Below are positions 15,651 to 23,166 of a stretch of DNA of 35,371 nucleotides, in pieces. The DNA comes from Herpetosiphonaceae bacterium. Lineage in GTDB: Bacteria; Chloroflexota; Chloroflexia; Chloroflexales; Kallotenuaceae. The stretch lies in assembly GCA_036374795.1 (NCBI GenBank), contig DASUTC010000185.1:1-35371 (forward strand), read 5' to 3'. Within the stretch, counting starts at the first letter, position 1. The number at the start of each line of letters is the position of its first letter. The notes beneath the pieces were generated by a model. It worked only from the letters and a program-made list of their open reading frames with translations, had not been told where the DNA came from and ran no database searches. A program made the translations under genes and the position numbers.

Positions 15651-15690
15651 ATTGTAGCGCAAAATGTGCCACGATGTAACTATTTTTACA
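15651..15690 (-). promoter_or_regulatory. Phenylalanine hydroxylase promoter with perfect TGTAA-N6-TTACA palindrome
   Basis: On the minus strand TTACAT (15679-15674) lies 17 bases from TACAAT (15656-15651), a plausible weak promoter. A perfect inverted repeat TGTAA-N6-TTACA covers 15675-15690 and overlaps the -35. It resembles CRP/FNR-type sites in spacing. The half-sites also recall TyrR/PhhR boxes (TGTAAA-N6-TTTACA), but here the arms are two bases closer. The leader would be ~125 bases. Confidence 0.45.
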
Positions 15691-15750
15691 AAAATGGACA
15701 ATAGCTCGTCATGTGGGAATGCTAGCCGCAGCCTCGGATACCTGGCACGC

Positions 15751-16857
15751 TCAACGGCGCAGCGTCATGCCGCTGCCCGTCACTTGCGCGATCGAGGTGA
15801 GGCCATGCTCTTGCAGCAAACGCGCTAGATCGCGGTTGATGCGGCGCGCGAGCAGCGGCCCCTCGTAGACGAAGCCGGTGTACACCTGCACCAGCGATGC
15901 TCCGGCTGCCAGCTTCTCGAAGACATCGGCAGCGCCGAAGACGCCGCCCGCGCCGATGATCGGCAGCCTGCCCTGAGTATGGGTATAGAGATAGCGCACA
16001 ATATCCGTCGCACGCTCGCGCAGCGGCACGCCGCTCAGACCGCCCGCTTCTTCCCTGGCGGCCTCCCGCAGCGTCGTTTGTCGGTCGATGGTAGTGTTGG
16101 TCGCGATGATACCGTCCACACCGCTCGTCAGACAGACCGCGCTGATGTCGTCGAGATCGGCGGGAGCCAGATCCGGCGCGATTTTGATCAGCAGCGGCTT
16201 GCGCACAGCCATCTGATCGCGCTGCGCCACCACCTGCCGCACCAGCGATTCCAGGGCATCTCGGCCCTGCAACTCGCGCAGCCGGGCCGTATTGGGCGAG
16301 CTAATATTGATCGTCACATAGTCGGCATAGGCGGAGAGCTGCGCCAGCGCGTGCGTATAATCGTCAACGGCGCGCCCGGCCTCGACGCTGGCTTTATTGG
16401 CCCCGATGTTGACCCCGACCAGCGGACGATCGCGGCTCAGGCGTTGCAGCCGCGCACGAACCGCCAGCGCACCTTGCCCTGGAAAGCCCATCCGATTGAT
16501 CAGCGCGCGGTCGGCGGGCAGGCGAAACATGCGCGGACGAGGATTGCCCGGCTGCGGCAGCGGCGTTACCGTGCCTACCTCCACATGTCCAAAGCCCAGC
16601 GCGCCCCAGGTTTGCACCGCGACGGCATTCTTATCCAGCCCTGCGGCTAGACCCAGTGGATTTGCAAAGCGCAGCCCCCACAGCTCAACCTGCAAGCGCG
16701 GATCGTTATAGGCCACGAGCCGCCGCAGCAGCCGCCGTACCTGCGGCGAACGCTCCGTCACCGTCAAAAGCCGCAGCACGGCCTCGTGGGAGCGCTCCGC
16801 ATCAAAGCGCTGCAAGACAGGATAGATCGCGCGACGGTACACAGGCAACTCCTTCAT
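15751..16857 (-). CDS. pyrD: Dihydroorotate dehydrogenase (quinone), class 2
   Basis: 368 aa; oxidises dihydroorotate to orotate in pyrimidine synthesis, passing electrons to the quinone pool at the membrane. The N-terminal helical region YRRAIYPVLQRFDAERSHEA is that of class 2 enzymes. The FMN/substrate motifs follow: NPLGLAAGLDKNA, RMGFPGQG, VGVNIGANKA, ITINISSPNT-type VTINISSPNTARLREL (class 2 catalytic Ser region), KIAPDLAPADL, IATNTTIDR and IIGAGGVFGAADVFEKLAAGASLVQVYT. The frame extends 37 codons upstream through a hydrophobic A+T-rich stretch, but alignment with the family favours ATG 16857, despite a poor ribosome-binding site. The upstream start at 16968 cannot be excluded. Confidence 0.93.
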   Translation of the reverse strand: MKELPVYRRAIYPVLQRFDAERSHEAVLRLLTVTERSPQVRRLLRRLVAYNDPRLQVELWGLRFANPLGLAAGLDKNAVAVQTWGALGFGHVEVGTVTPLPQPGNPRPRMFRLPADRALINRMGFPGQGALAVRARLQRLSRDRPLVGVNIGANKASVEAGRAVDDYTHALAQLSAYADYVTINISSPNTARLRELQGRDALESLVRQVVAQRDQMAVRKPLLIKIAPDLAPADLDDISAVCLTSGVDGIIATNTTIDRQTTLREAAREEAGGLSGVPLRERATDIVRYLYTHTQGRLPIIGAGGVFGAADVFEKLAAGASLVQVYTGFVYEGPLLARRINRDLARLLQEHGLTSIAQVTGSGMTLRR

Positions 16858-17191
16858 GATTGATCGCCGTAGCTTAAACGCAAGTGCTCCCGTGTGCAAG
16901 ATCACAGAAAACAAGAGCATTATGTTCACAGCAATATTGACTAAAAAGCTGCTACATAACTTAATCAAGCAACTTTAGAAACATAATCCCGCCAGCATAT
17001 TGTTAAGTTAATAAAAGGTTAATACATATTGACTCGATGGCGCAATTGTTAACCGATCAACCTTCGTGCCAAAGATTGTATCGAGATTAGACACAAAGAC
17101 GCTGGTTCAGTTTCACAAATTGTGTGCTAGAATAGCATCTATCTGACGAATGATGGTGGATCATTTGTCTAACGTAGGAGGGAGACGTCTC
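16858..17191. other. A+T-rich divergent intergenic region (pyrD / secreted protein gene)
   Basis: About 330 bases between divergent starts, clearly A+T-rich compared with the flanks. It must hold both promoters. On the plus side a TAGAAT -10 (17128-17133) is preceded by the odd palindrome CACAAATTGTG (17114-17124), a possible operator. Further upstream, GGTTAA and TTAACC form a loose inverted repeat (17020-17055). No gene is supported; the first half is the open extension of the pyrD frame. Confidence 0.45.
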
Positions 17192-17941
17192 ATGCTCAAG
17201 CGTAGTCGATTTGTACTCCTGGCTTTCCTGCTGCTGGCGCTTGCGCTGCCAGCCGCAGCCGCCGAGCGAGTCGATAAGCTGCCCGATATCAGGGGCGCGA
17301 TGAGCGGACGGTTCGAGCTTGCGCTCGTGCTCAACGATCTGCCGTTCATCGTCGGCAAGGGCGAGGTGGTCGGCAACGCAGCGCACTTCGTCCTCCGCAC
17401 GGTCGTCGGCGAAGTAGCCACCCTGGAAGTCGTCGCCTTCCCAGACCGGATCTACACACGCGAGGACGCCAGCTCGCAGTGGTATGTCCAGTCGACCGTC
17501 GATCTTCCGGTCGGCGCGCCGGAAACTGCGCCGCAGGTCGATGTATCGGCAGCGCCGATCAGCAGCATCGGCAGCAAGGCCATCGCGGGCACGCCTACCA
17601 ACCAGTATCAGGTCTGGATCGCGGGCGACAGCAGCAATATGAACGATCACATCGCGCTGGACTTCTTCATCGGGCAGCAGATCAACTACCTGTATCAGTA
17701 TCAGGTTTCGGCGTTTACCACCGATGAAGAGTTTGGCGAGCTGAAGCTGGAGATGGTGACGCGGCTGTACGACTTCGACGACCGATCGATCGTCGTCGGT
17801 GCGCCGGCCAACGCGATTGCGCAGCCAGCCAGGGCTGGCCTGATCAAGCCGCTGCGCAACGGCGGCCTGCTGAGCACCCTGTCGGCACCGCTCGCCACGC
17901 ACCAGCTGCGCGCGCTAGCCGCGGAGCGGCTCGGTCGCTAA
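17192..17941 (+). CDS. Secreted protein of unknown function
   Basis: 249 aa with a clear Sec signal peptide: basic start MLKRSRF, hydrophobic LLAFLLLALALPAAAA, likely cleavage after AAA at ~22-24. There is no lipobox cysteine. The mature part alternates polar and hydrophobic residues in a beta-rich pattern (GRFELALVLNDLPFIVGKGE, HFVLRTVVGEVATLEVVAFP, DRIYTREDASSQWYVQ). This recalls the open-barrel, LolA/LppX-like lipid-carrier fold, but I cannot assign it with confidence. The start is ATG 17192, with AGGAGG ten bases ahead; an earlier in-frame ATG at 17150 would spoil the signal peptide. A strong hairpin at 17962 ends the unit, so it is a single-gene transcript. Confidence 0.8.
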   Translation: MLKRSRFVLLAFLLLALALPAAAAERVDKLPDIRGAMSGRFELALVLNDLPFIVGKGEVVGNAAHFVLRTVVGEVATLEVVAFPDRIYTREDASSQWYVQSTVDLPVGAPETAPQVDVSAAPISSIGSKAIAGTPTNQYQVWIAGDSSNMNDHIALDFFIGQQINYLYQYQVSAFTTDEEFGELKLEMVTRLYDFDDRSIVVGAPANAIAQPARAGLIKPLRNGGLLSTLSAPLATHQLRALAAERLGR

Positions 17942-17961
17942 TCCACCACATCGCACAACCG

Positions 17962-17986
17962 GGGCTCCCGCGTCTTGCGGGAGCCC
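17962..17986 (+). terminator. Terminator hairpin after the secreted protein gene
   Basis: GGGCTCCCGC and GCGGGAGCCC form a perfect ten-pair stem with a five-base loop, 21 bases beyond the stop at 17941. The tail (TTGGTATG) is only weakly U-rich. Confidence 0.7.
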
Positions 17987-18089
17987 TTGGTATGCCCCAG
18001 GAATCTGCCAGAATGTCGCACTGTGTAGGGCCGAGCGATCGACACAGCGCTTATCATGGCAGAACCAACCGCTCTGAAAGGAGCCGACG

Positions 18090-19274
18090 ATGAACGCCGA
18101 TCATGTGCGGATGGTCCGCGCCGCGCTGGCAGCCGTGGCCTCATCGGTCTATCTCAACACGGGCACGGCGGGGCCGCTGCCACGCGCCGCGCTCGATGCG
18201 CTTATCACCGAGTCGCAGCACGACTTCGAGCGCGGTCGTGCCGACATTATCGCGTACGAGCGCGTGCTCAAAACCTTCGAGGAGCTGCGCGCGGCCTTTG
18301 CGGGGCTGCTCGGCGCCGCCACGGACGAGATCGCGATCACCCATCATACCAGCGAGGGGATGAACATCGGGTGCTGGGGCCTCAACTGGCAGCCCGGCGA
18401 CGAGCTGCTGCTGACCAATCTGGAGCACGAGGGCGGCCTGCTGCCCGCCTACGCCGCGGCGCAGCGCTTTGGCGTCGATGTGCGCGTGGCAGACCTGGGT
18501 CTTGGCGACGATCCGGCGGCGGTGCTGGCGGCGCTGGATGCCGCGATCACACCGCGCACGCGGCTGCTGAGCATCTCGCATGTAAGCTGGAGCAGCGGCG
18601 CGTGCCTGCCGCTGTCCGAGATCGTGGCGCTGGCCCACCGCCGGGGAGTGCTGGTGCTGGTGGACGGCGCGCAATCGGTCGGCGCGATCCCCCTCGATCT
18701 TCATGCCCTGAAGGTAGACTTCTACGCGATCCCCGGACAAAAATGGCTGTGCGGGCCGGAGGGTGTCGGCGCGCTGTATGTGCGCCGCGACCGGATCAGC
18801 CTGCTGCGGCCTACCTTTGTCAGCTTCTTCTCGCTGCGCGATTCCGAAAGCTACACGCTCAGCGGCGATGCGCTGTACGCGCCCGGAGCGCGGCGCTACG
18901 AGGTCGGGACGATCTTTCGGCCCGGATTGTACGCCATGCTCGCCAGCCTGCGATGGCTGGAGTCGAGCGTCGGCTGGCACTGGGCATTTGAGCGCATCCA
19001 GCACCTCGCCGATCGGGGGCGCGCGCTGCTGGGAGCGCTGCCCGGCGCGACGATCCTCACGCCCGACTCACACGCCGGGCTGGTCGCGTTCACCGTCGAG
19101 AGCCTCGACCCGGCCACCACGGCGGAGAAGCTGCGCGCGCAGGGCATCATTATTCGCACGATCCCGCTTTCGGACAGCTACGTGCTGCGCATCAGCACGG
19201 GCTTTTACAACACTGAGGAGGAGCTGCTGCGGCTGCGCGACGCGCTGGCGGCGCTGATCGAGCGACGGGACTAA
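18090..19274 (+). CDS. Class V aminotransferase (cysteine-desulfurase-like fold)
   Basis: 394 aa PLP enzyme of fold type I. Asp192 in VLVDGAQSVGAI contacts the PLP ring nitrogen, and Lys218 in AIPGQKWLCGPEGVGALYVR is the Schiff-base lysine. ITHHTSEGMNIG binds the cofactor phosphate region, and RISTGFYNTEEELLRL is the usual C-terminal arginine motif. The sequence is closer to isopenicillin-N-epimerase/selenocysteine-lyase-like members than to IscS/SufS. No catalytic Cys loop of the SufS type and no Fe-S assembly genes are nearby, so the substrate is unknown. ATG 18090 follows AAAGGAG. It stands between the secreted protein gene and repeat copy B. Confidence 0.9.
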   Translation: MNADHVRMVRAALAAVASSVYLNTGTAGPLPRAALDALITESQHDFERGRADIIAYERVLKTFEELRAAFAGLLGAATDEIAITHHTSEGMNIGCWGLNWQPGDELLLTNLEHEGGLLPAYAAAQRFGVDVRVADLGLGDDPAAVLAALDAAITPRTRLLSISHVSWSSGACLPLSEIVALAHRRGVLVLVDGAQSVGAIPLDLHALKVDFYAIPGQKWLCGPEGVGALYVRRDRISLLRPTFVSFFSLRDSESYTLSGDALYAPGARRYEVGTIFRPGLYAMLASLRWLESSVGWHWAFERIQHLADRGRALLGALPGATILTPDSHAGLVAFTVESLDPATTAEKLRAQGIIIRTIPLSDSYVLRISTGFYNTEEELLRLRDALAALIERRD

Positions 19275-19355
19275 AAAGAACCAAGAACCAAGAACAAAGG
19301 GGAGAATCAGACAAAGAACCAAGAACCAGGGAAACCTGGAACCTGGAACGTGGAG
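19275..19355 (+). repeat. Composite intergenic repeat, copy B
   Basis: Begins at the aminotransferase stop. AAGAACC/AGAACAAAG units (19277-19299 and 19313-19328) are followed by CTGGAAC, CTGGAAC and GTGGAGC-type heptamers (19335-19355). The G+C-rich core seen in copies A and E is absent; a short GGGGAGAATCAG takes its place. It lies between convergent genes (aminotransferase and GNAT). Confidence 0.8.
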
Positions 19356-19382
19356 CTCTCAAACACGCGCCCTGACGCCGCG

Positions 19383-19982
19383 CTAGCGGGCCAGCTTCGC
19401 CTCAAGCGCCGCTTTGACATCCGGCCATTCGCTATCGATGATGCTGAAATACACCGTGTCGCGAATCCTGCCGCTGTAGGTGAGCATATGCTTGCGGAGC
19501 GTGCCCTCCTCCTGCGCGCCGATCCGCGCAATCGCCCGCCGGGAGCGCTCATTCAGCGCATCGGTTTTAAGCTCCACGCGCATACAGCCGAGCGTCTCGA
19601 AGGCATAGCGCAGCATCAAATACTTGGCCTCGGTATTGATCGGCGTACGCTGCCACGGACGCCCAACCCAGGTCCAGCCGATCTCGACACGCCGATCGCG
19701 CAACTCGATATTACCGTAGCGCGTACTGCCGATGGCGCGTCCGCTCGCTTTTTCAACCGTGGCGAAGGGCAGCATCGTGCTCTGATCCTGGCCGTGCAGC
19801 GCGGCCTCGATATAGGCGCGCAGATCATCGCGGGTCTGGACCACAGAGGTGGTCCAGCGCCAGAGATCCTCGTCTAGCGCAACCTCGCAGAGCTGATCCA
19901 GATGCGCCAGCACGAGCGGTTCGAGCCGAACATACTGGCCTTCGAGCGTGACGGGTTCGAGTGTATGGGGATGAGTAGTCAT
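19383..19982 (-). CDS. GNAT acetyltransferase (RimJ/RimL type)
   Basis: 199 aa. Acetyl-CoA-dependent N-acetyltransferase of the Acetyltransf_3 group. It starts LEGQYVRLEPLVLAHLDQLC, then a beta-sheet with RAIGSTRYGNIELRDRRVEI and GWTWVGRPWQRTPINTEAKY (the acetyl-CoA loop in this group) and LGCMRVELKTDALNERSRRAIARIGAQEEG, the conserved N-x-x-S-R-R region. Relatives modify ribosomal proteins, amino acids or antibiotics; the target is unknown. ATG 19982 has GAGG six bases ahead. The open frame continues upstream into repeat copy C but has no better start. The GH13 gene lies upstream on the same strand, separated by that repeat. Confidence 0.9.
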   Translation of the reverse strand: MTTHPHTLEPVTLEGQYVRLEPLVLAHLDQLCEVALDEDLWRWTTSVVQTRDDLRAYIEAALHGQDQSTMLPFATVEKASGRAIGSTRYGNIELRDRRVEIGWTWVGRPWQRTPINTEAKYLMLRYAFETLGCMRVELKTDALNERSRRAIARIGAQEEGTLRKHMLTYSGRIRDTVYFSIIDSEWPDVKAALEAKLAR

Positions 19983-19999
19983 CGATAGCCTCGTAAAAG

Positions 20000-20080
20000 C
20001 AAAGGAACAAACAGCGAACGACGGAACAATGAAACAAAGGAACAAATAGAATTTCGCCCTCTTTGTTCTTTGTTCTGTTT
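20000..20080. repeat. Composite intergenic repeat, copy C (octamers in both orientations)
   Basis: GGAACAAA, GGAACAAT, AAACAAAG and GGAACAAA units run along the plus strand (20003-20046). They are then met by CTTTGTTC and TTTGTTC units in the opposite orientation (20061-20076). The two orientations face each other across TAGAATTTCGCCCTC. It separates the GH13 stop from the GNAT start. Confidence 0.75.
20032..20075 (-). terminator. Repeat-derived hairpin, possible terminator of the GH13 gene
   Basis: Opposed octamers let AACAAAGAACAAA pair with TTTGTTCCTTTGTTT on the minus strand, about 13 pairs with one bulged C and a ~15-base loop. It starts roughly ten bases after the GH13 stop and is followed by U-rich sequence (TTTCATTGTTCC). 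A terminator role is inferred; the stem is A/U-rich and may be weak. Confidence 0.4.
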
Positions 20081-20085
20081 TTCAT

Positions 20086-21624
20086 CTACGGCAGCTCGAT
20101 CAGCCGATAGCCATAGCCATCCAGCGATAAACCCTTCGTGAGGTCGACGGTCGCGCCCGATCGCAGATCGCGGCCCTCGGTCACGTCCTCAAGCGGAATC
20201 TGGACCGACTCCGCCTGCATGTTGATCGCGACGAGCACGCGCTGATCGTCGGTGGAGCGCTCGTAGAGCAGGAAGGGCTGCTGCCGGGTTGACATCGTCG
20301 TGAGCGTCCCCAGGCGCAGAGCCGGATTCGTCTTGCGCAGGCCAATCAGATCGGCGTACACCTTGCGCAGCGCCTGGTCGCCCCCGGCAAAGTCCACTGT
20401 GTGCGGCTCGAAGAGCGAAGGCCGCTCCGTCGCGCCGACCTCCTGGCCGGCGTAGATCAGCGATAGCCCTGGGATCGTCAGCAGAAAAGCGGCTGCCAGC
20501 GCGCGCTGCTCCGGCGTGCGCGCCACGGACGCGATCCGCTCCTGATCGTGGTTTTCCAGGTAGCGCATGCGCCACCGCTGGTTGTTATAGCGCCGCTGCT
20601 CAGCCGCCACCTGGCTCAATGCGCGCTGCGCGAGACGCGGCGTGAGTAGCGCCTGCGTAAACTGGCCCTGCGTCGTCCAGTCGTAGGTCACTTCAAAGCC
20701 CGCGCTGTACATCACCACGCCGCCCGACTCCGAGAGCAGCAGCAGATCGGGCCGGGCCGCTTTGAGCGCCGCGCGCCAGGAGCGCCAGAACAGGATCGGC
20801 ACCTGATCGGCGGCGTCGCTGCGGTAGCCGTCGATGCCAAACTCGTTGACCCAGTACAGGCTGGTGTCGATCATGTACTGCTGAAGCTCGTCGTTGGTAT
20901 AGTTGAAGTCGGCAACATCGGACCAATCCGGGTTCGGCGGGATGATCTGGCCCGCCGCGTTGCGCGAGTACCACCGGGGATGCTCCGTGACTAATGGATT
21001 ATCCCAGGCGCTATGGTTGGCGACCAGATCCATCATCACGCGCAGGCCAAGCTGGTGCGCGGTATCGACAAAGCGCCGAAAATCGTCGGCGGTGCCCAGC
21101 GCCGGATCGATCGCCCGGTAGTCGCGGACGCTGTAGGGGCTTCCCAGGCTGCCCTTGCGCTTCTCGGCGCCGATCGGATGGATCGGCAGCAGATAGACGA
21201 TATCGACGCCCAGATCACGAATTTCGGGCAGCCGCTCGGTCGCCGCCGCCAGCGTTCCCTCAGGCGTGAACGTGCGAACAAAGACCTGATAGATCACCGC
21301 GCCGCGCGCCCACTCCGGCGGCTGGTAGGAGTCCGTCGCGCTGACCTCGTCGGTCGCGGTGATCGTCTGCGTCTCGGCGGTAGCGGCTGCGCCCGTCGTA
21401 GCGCTGGCAGCGCTTGTTGCGGCTGTGTCCGTCGCCGTAGCCCGCTCAGCCGTTGCAGCAGGCGACGGCGAGGCAGCGATCGTGGCAGTGCTTGTCGGCA
21501 GCACAGCGGCGGTCGTCGCGGTTTCGGCGGGCGGCGCGGCAGGTGGAGCGGCGCCGGGCTGTCCACAGCTTGTTACCACCACCGACAGCACCAGCATAAT
21601 CATCAGCCAACGAATCAGTCGCAT
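20086..21624 (-). CDS. GH13 alpha-amylase-family lipoprotein
   Basis: 512 aa. A lipoprotein signal peptide ends at Cys20 (LVLSVVVTSC). An Ala/Thr/Ser/Pro-rich linker (~22-100) tethers the catalytic barrel outside the membrane. The four GH13 regions are intact: DLVANH (198-203), GIDGYRSDAAD with nucleophile Asp269, LLLLSES with acid/base Glu298, and LENHDQ with Asp359. The C-terminal all-beta domain closes at residue 512. The enzyme should cleave or rearrange alpha-glucans such as starch or maltodextrins at the cell surface. The exact specificity is unclear. The 52-aa membrane protein at 21667-21825 lies 42 bases upstream and may share the transcript. No sugar transporter is adjacent. Confidence 0.94.
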   Translation of the reverse strand: MRLIRWLMIMLVLSVVVTSCGQPGAAPPAAPPAETATTAAVLPTSTATIAASPSPAATAERATATDTAATSAASATTGAAATAETQTITATDEVSATDSYQPPEWARGAVIYQVFVRTFTPEGTLAAATERLPEIRDLGVDIVYLLPIHPIGAEKRKGSLGSPYSVRDYRAIDPALGTADDFRRFVDTAHQLGLRVMMDLVANHSAWDNPLVTEHPRWYSRNAAGQIIPPNPDWSDVADFNYTNDELQQYMIDTSLYWVNEFGIDGYRSDAADQVPILFWRSWRAALKAARPDLLLLSESGGVVMYSAGFEVTYDWTTQGQFTQALLTPRLAQRALSQVAAEQRRYNNQRWRMRYLENHDQERIASVARTPEQRALAAAFLLTIPGLSLIYAGQEVGATERPSLFEPHTVDFAGGDQALRKVYADLIGLRKTNPALRLGTLTTMSTRQQPFLLYERSTDDQRVLVAINMQAESVQIPLEDVTEGRDLRSGATVDLTKGLSLDGYGYRLIELP

Positions 21625-21666
21625 ACGAGTCCTTTCTTCGCGCCCAGCCGCCAGGAGCGGCTCAAC

Positions 21667-21825
21667 CTAGCCGCTCCACATGCCAGTATAGATCAACAAC
21701 ATCATGAACAGCGCGCCAACTACGCCGCCAACCGCGCCCACAAGCACCGACCGTCGCCAGTCCCGCGTGATCAGTGCGGCCACACCGCCGACAACGATCG
21801 CCAATAGCGGAATAATAACCCACAT
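21667..21825 (-). CDS. Small two-helix membrane protein
   Basis: 52 aa, found by hand translation. Sequence: MWVIIPLLAIVVGGVAALIT (helix 1), RDWRR (cytoplasmic turn), then SVLVGAVGGVVGALFMMLLI (helix 2) and YTGMWSG. ATG 21825 is preceded by AGAGG at five bases. The hairpin with a basic loop fits a small membrane protein of unknown role. It lies directly upstream of the GH13 lipoprotein gene on the same strand. It diverges from the dienelactone-hydrolase-like gene. I do not recognise a family. Confidence 0.7.
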   Translation of the reverse strand: MWVIIPLLAIVVGGVAALITRDWRRSVLVGAVGGVVGALFMMLLIYTGMWSG

Positions 21826-22049
21826 TGCAGCCTCTTCGATCGGGATCGAGCCAGCCGATCGCTCAGCCGACCGTCAGTATAGCGTATTGCGTCGGATACA
21901 ACGCAACGGCTCCTGCATCAAGGGATATGCCACTGGACGAGGCGGGAGCATCGCTGCGGCAGGCGACAGGATCGCGGCGGACGCAGAGCAGATGCGATCT
22001 CATGGACTTCTTTCTACGTACCTTAACGGTGACAGCAAAGGAGGAGGCC
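21826..22049. other. Divergent intergenic region
   Basis: Contains the promoters for the small membrane protein/GH13 unit and for the hydrolase. I see no convincing -35/-10 pair and no gene. Confidence 0.3.
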
Positions 22050-23048
22050 ATGCGTGACACGTTGAACGACATGCAGTTGTACTTGATCGACGAGTTTGTC
22101 GAAGCGTACCAGGAAGGGCACATGTCCCGCCGAGATGCCCTGCGCCGCATCGCAGCGATCACCGGCAGCCTGACGCTCGCGACATCGATCCTGGCTGCCT
22201 GTGGCGCAGTGGAGCCAACATCGAGCGGCGCAAGCCCACCCGCAAGTCAGCAGCCTGCGGCATCTGCCAGTCCTGCGGCATCTGCCAGTCCTGCGGCAAG
22301 TCAGCAGCCCACGTCATCGCCCGATCCCGCCGTCAGCGTTCCAGAAAACGATCCTGGTATTGAAGCTCGCATGGTTGAGTTTCCAGGCGAAGGCGCGACG
22401 CTGATGGGCTATCTCGCCAGGCCGACCGGCGAGGGACCCTTCCCGGTCATCCTGGTCTGCCACGAGAATCGCGGCCTGACCGATCATATCAAGGACGTGA
22501 CGCGCCGGGTGGCGAAAGCCGGATACGTTGGACTGGCGGTTGACCTGCTCTCACGACAGGGGGGCACGGCGGCGGTCGCCGACCCGGCCCAAATTCCTGG
22601 CGCGCTCGGCCAGGCCCCAGAGGGACAGCCGGTTCAGGATTTCCAAAGCGGCCTGCGCTACGCGCAGAGTCAGCCATTTGTAGACAAAGCGAAGGTGGGG
22701 ATGGTTGGCTTCTGCTACGGCGGCGGCGTAACCTGGCGAGTCGCGACCAAAACATCGGAGCTGCGGGCGGCAGTTCCGTTCTACGGGCCAGCGCCAGCCA
22801 TCGCCGACGTGCCGGGTATTCAGGCGGCAGTGCTGGCGATCTATGGCGAGCTGGATCAGCGAATCAATGCGGGCATTCCAGAGATCGAGGCGGCCATGCA
22901 GCAGAATAACAAAACCTTCGAGAAGCAGATCTATCCGGGCGCTAACCATGCCTTCCACAACGATACCGGTCGTAACTACAAGCCCGATGCCGCAAAGGAT
23001 GCCTGGGCTAAAACCGTAGCGTGGTTCGATCGATACGTCAAAGCGTAA
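22050..23048 (+). CDS. Dienelactone-hydrolase-family lipoprotein with Tat-like signal
   Basis: 332 aa alpha/beta hydrolase. The N-terminus (MSRRDALRRIAAITGSLTLA, residues 25-44) is Tat-like, and TSILAAC ends in a lipobox at Cys51, so the protein should be exported folded and lipid-anchored. A low-complexity Ser/Pro/Ala/Gln linker with perfect internal repeats (PAASAS units) spans ~55-95. The catalytic triad is Cys222 (GFCYGGG), Asp269 (YGELDQR) and His300 (GANHAF), with Glu139 in CHENRG as in true dienelactone hydrolase. The natural substrate is unknown; relatives act on dienelactones and assorted esters. ATG 22050 has AAAGGAGGAGG ahead; the longer open frame upstream lacks support. Confidence 0.93.
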   Translation: MRDTLNDMQLYLIDEFVEAYQEGHMSRRDALRRIAAITGSLTLATSILAACGAVEPTSSGASPPASQQPAASASPAASASPAASQQPTSSPDPAVSVPENDPGIEARMVEFPGEGATLMGYLARPTGEGPFPVILVCHENRGLTDHIKDVTRRVAKAGYVGLAVDLLSRQGGTAAVADPAQIPGALGQAPEGQPVQDFQSGLRYAQSQPFVDKAKVGMVGFCYGGGVTWRVATKTSELRAAVPFYGPAPAIADVPGIQAAVLAIYGELDQRINAGIPEIEAAMQQNNKTFEKQIYPGANHAFHNDTGRNYKPDAAKDAWAKTVAWFDRYVKA

Positions 23049-23100
23049 GAACAGGAGAACAAAGGAACAAAGAGGCGGGCGGGAATCGGGCCGGGCAGCG
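23049..23100 (+). repeat. Composite intergenic repeat, copy D (short)
   Basis: Starts at the base after the hydrolase stop codon. Three in-phase octamers, GAACAGGA, GAACAAAG and GAACAAAG (23049-23072), run into a G+C-rich stretch (AGGCGGGCGGGAATCGGG). No heptamer module follows. It is between convergent genes. Confidence 0.75.
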
Positions 23101-23166
23101 CACGCGGAATACTGCGACAGCCGCTCGATTCCCCCCGCGTGGATGCTGAGGATGGACAGCGGGCGT

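Noticed and set aside
16858-16968. 37-residue hydrophobic N-terminal extension of PyrD as a membrane anchor
   Set aside because: Bacterial class 2 enzymes begin at the position of ATG 16857, and the upstream stretch is A+T-rich promoter-like DNA; kept only as a less likely alternative.
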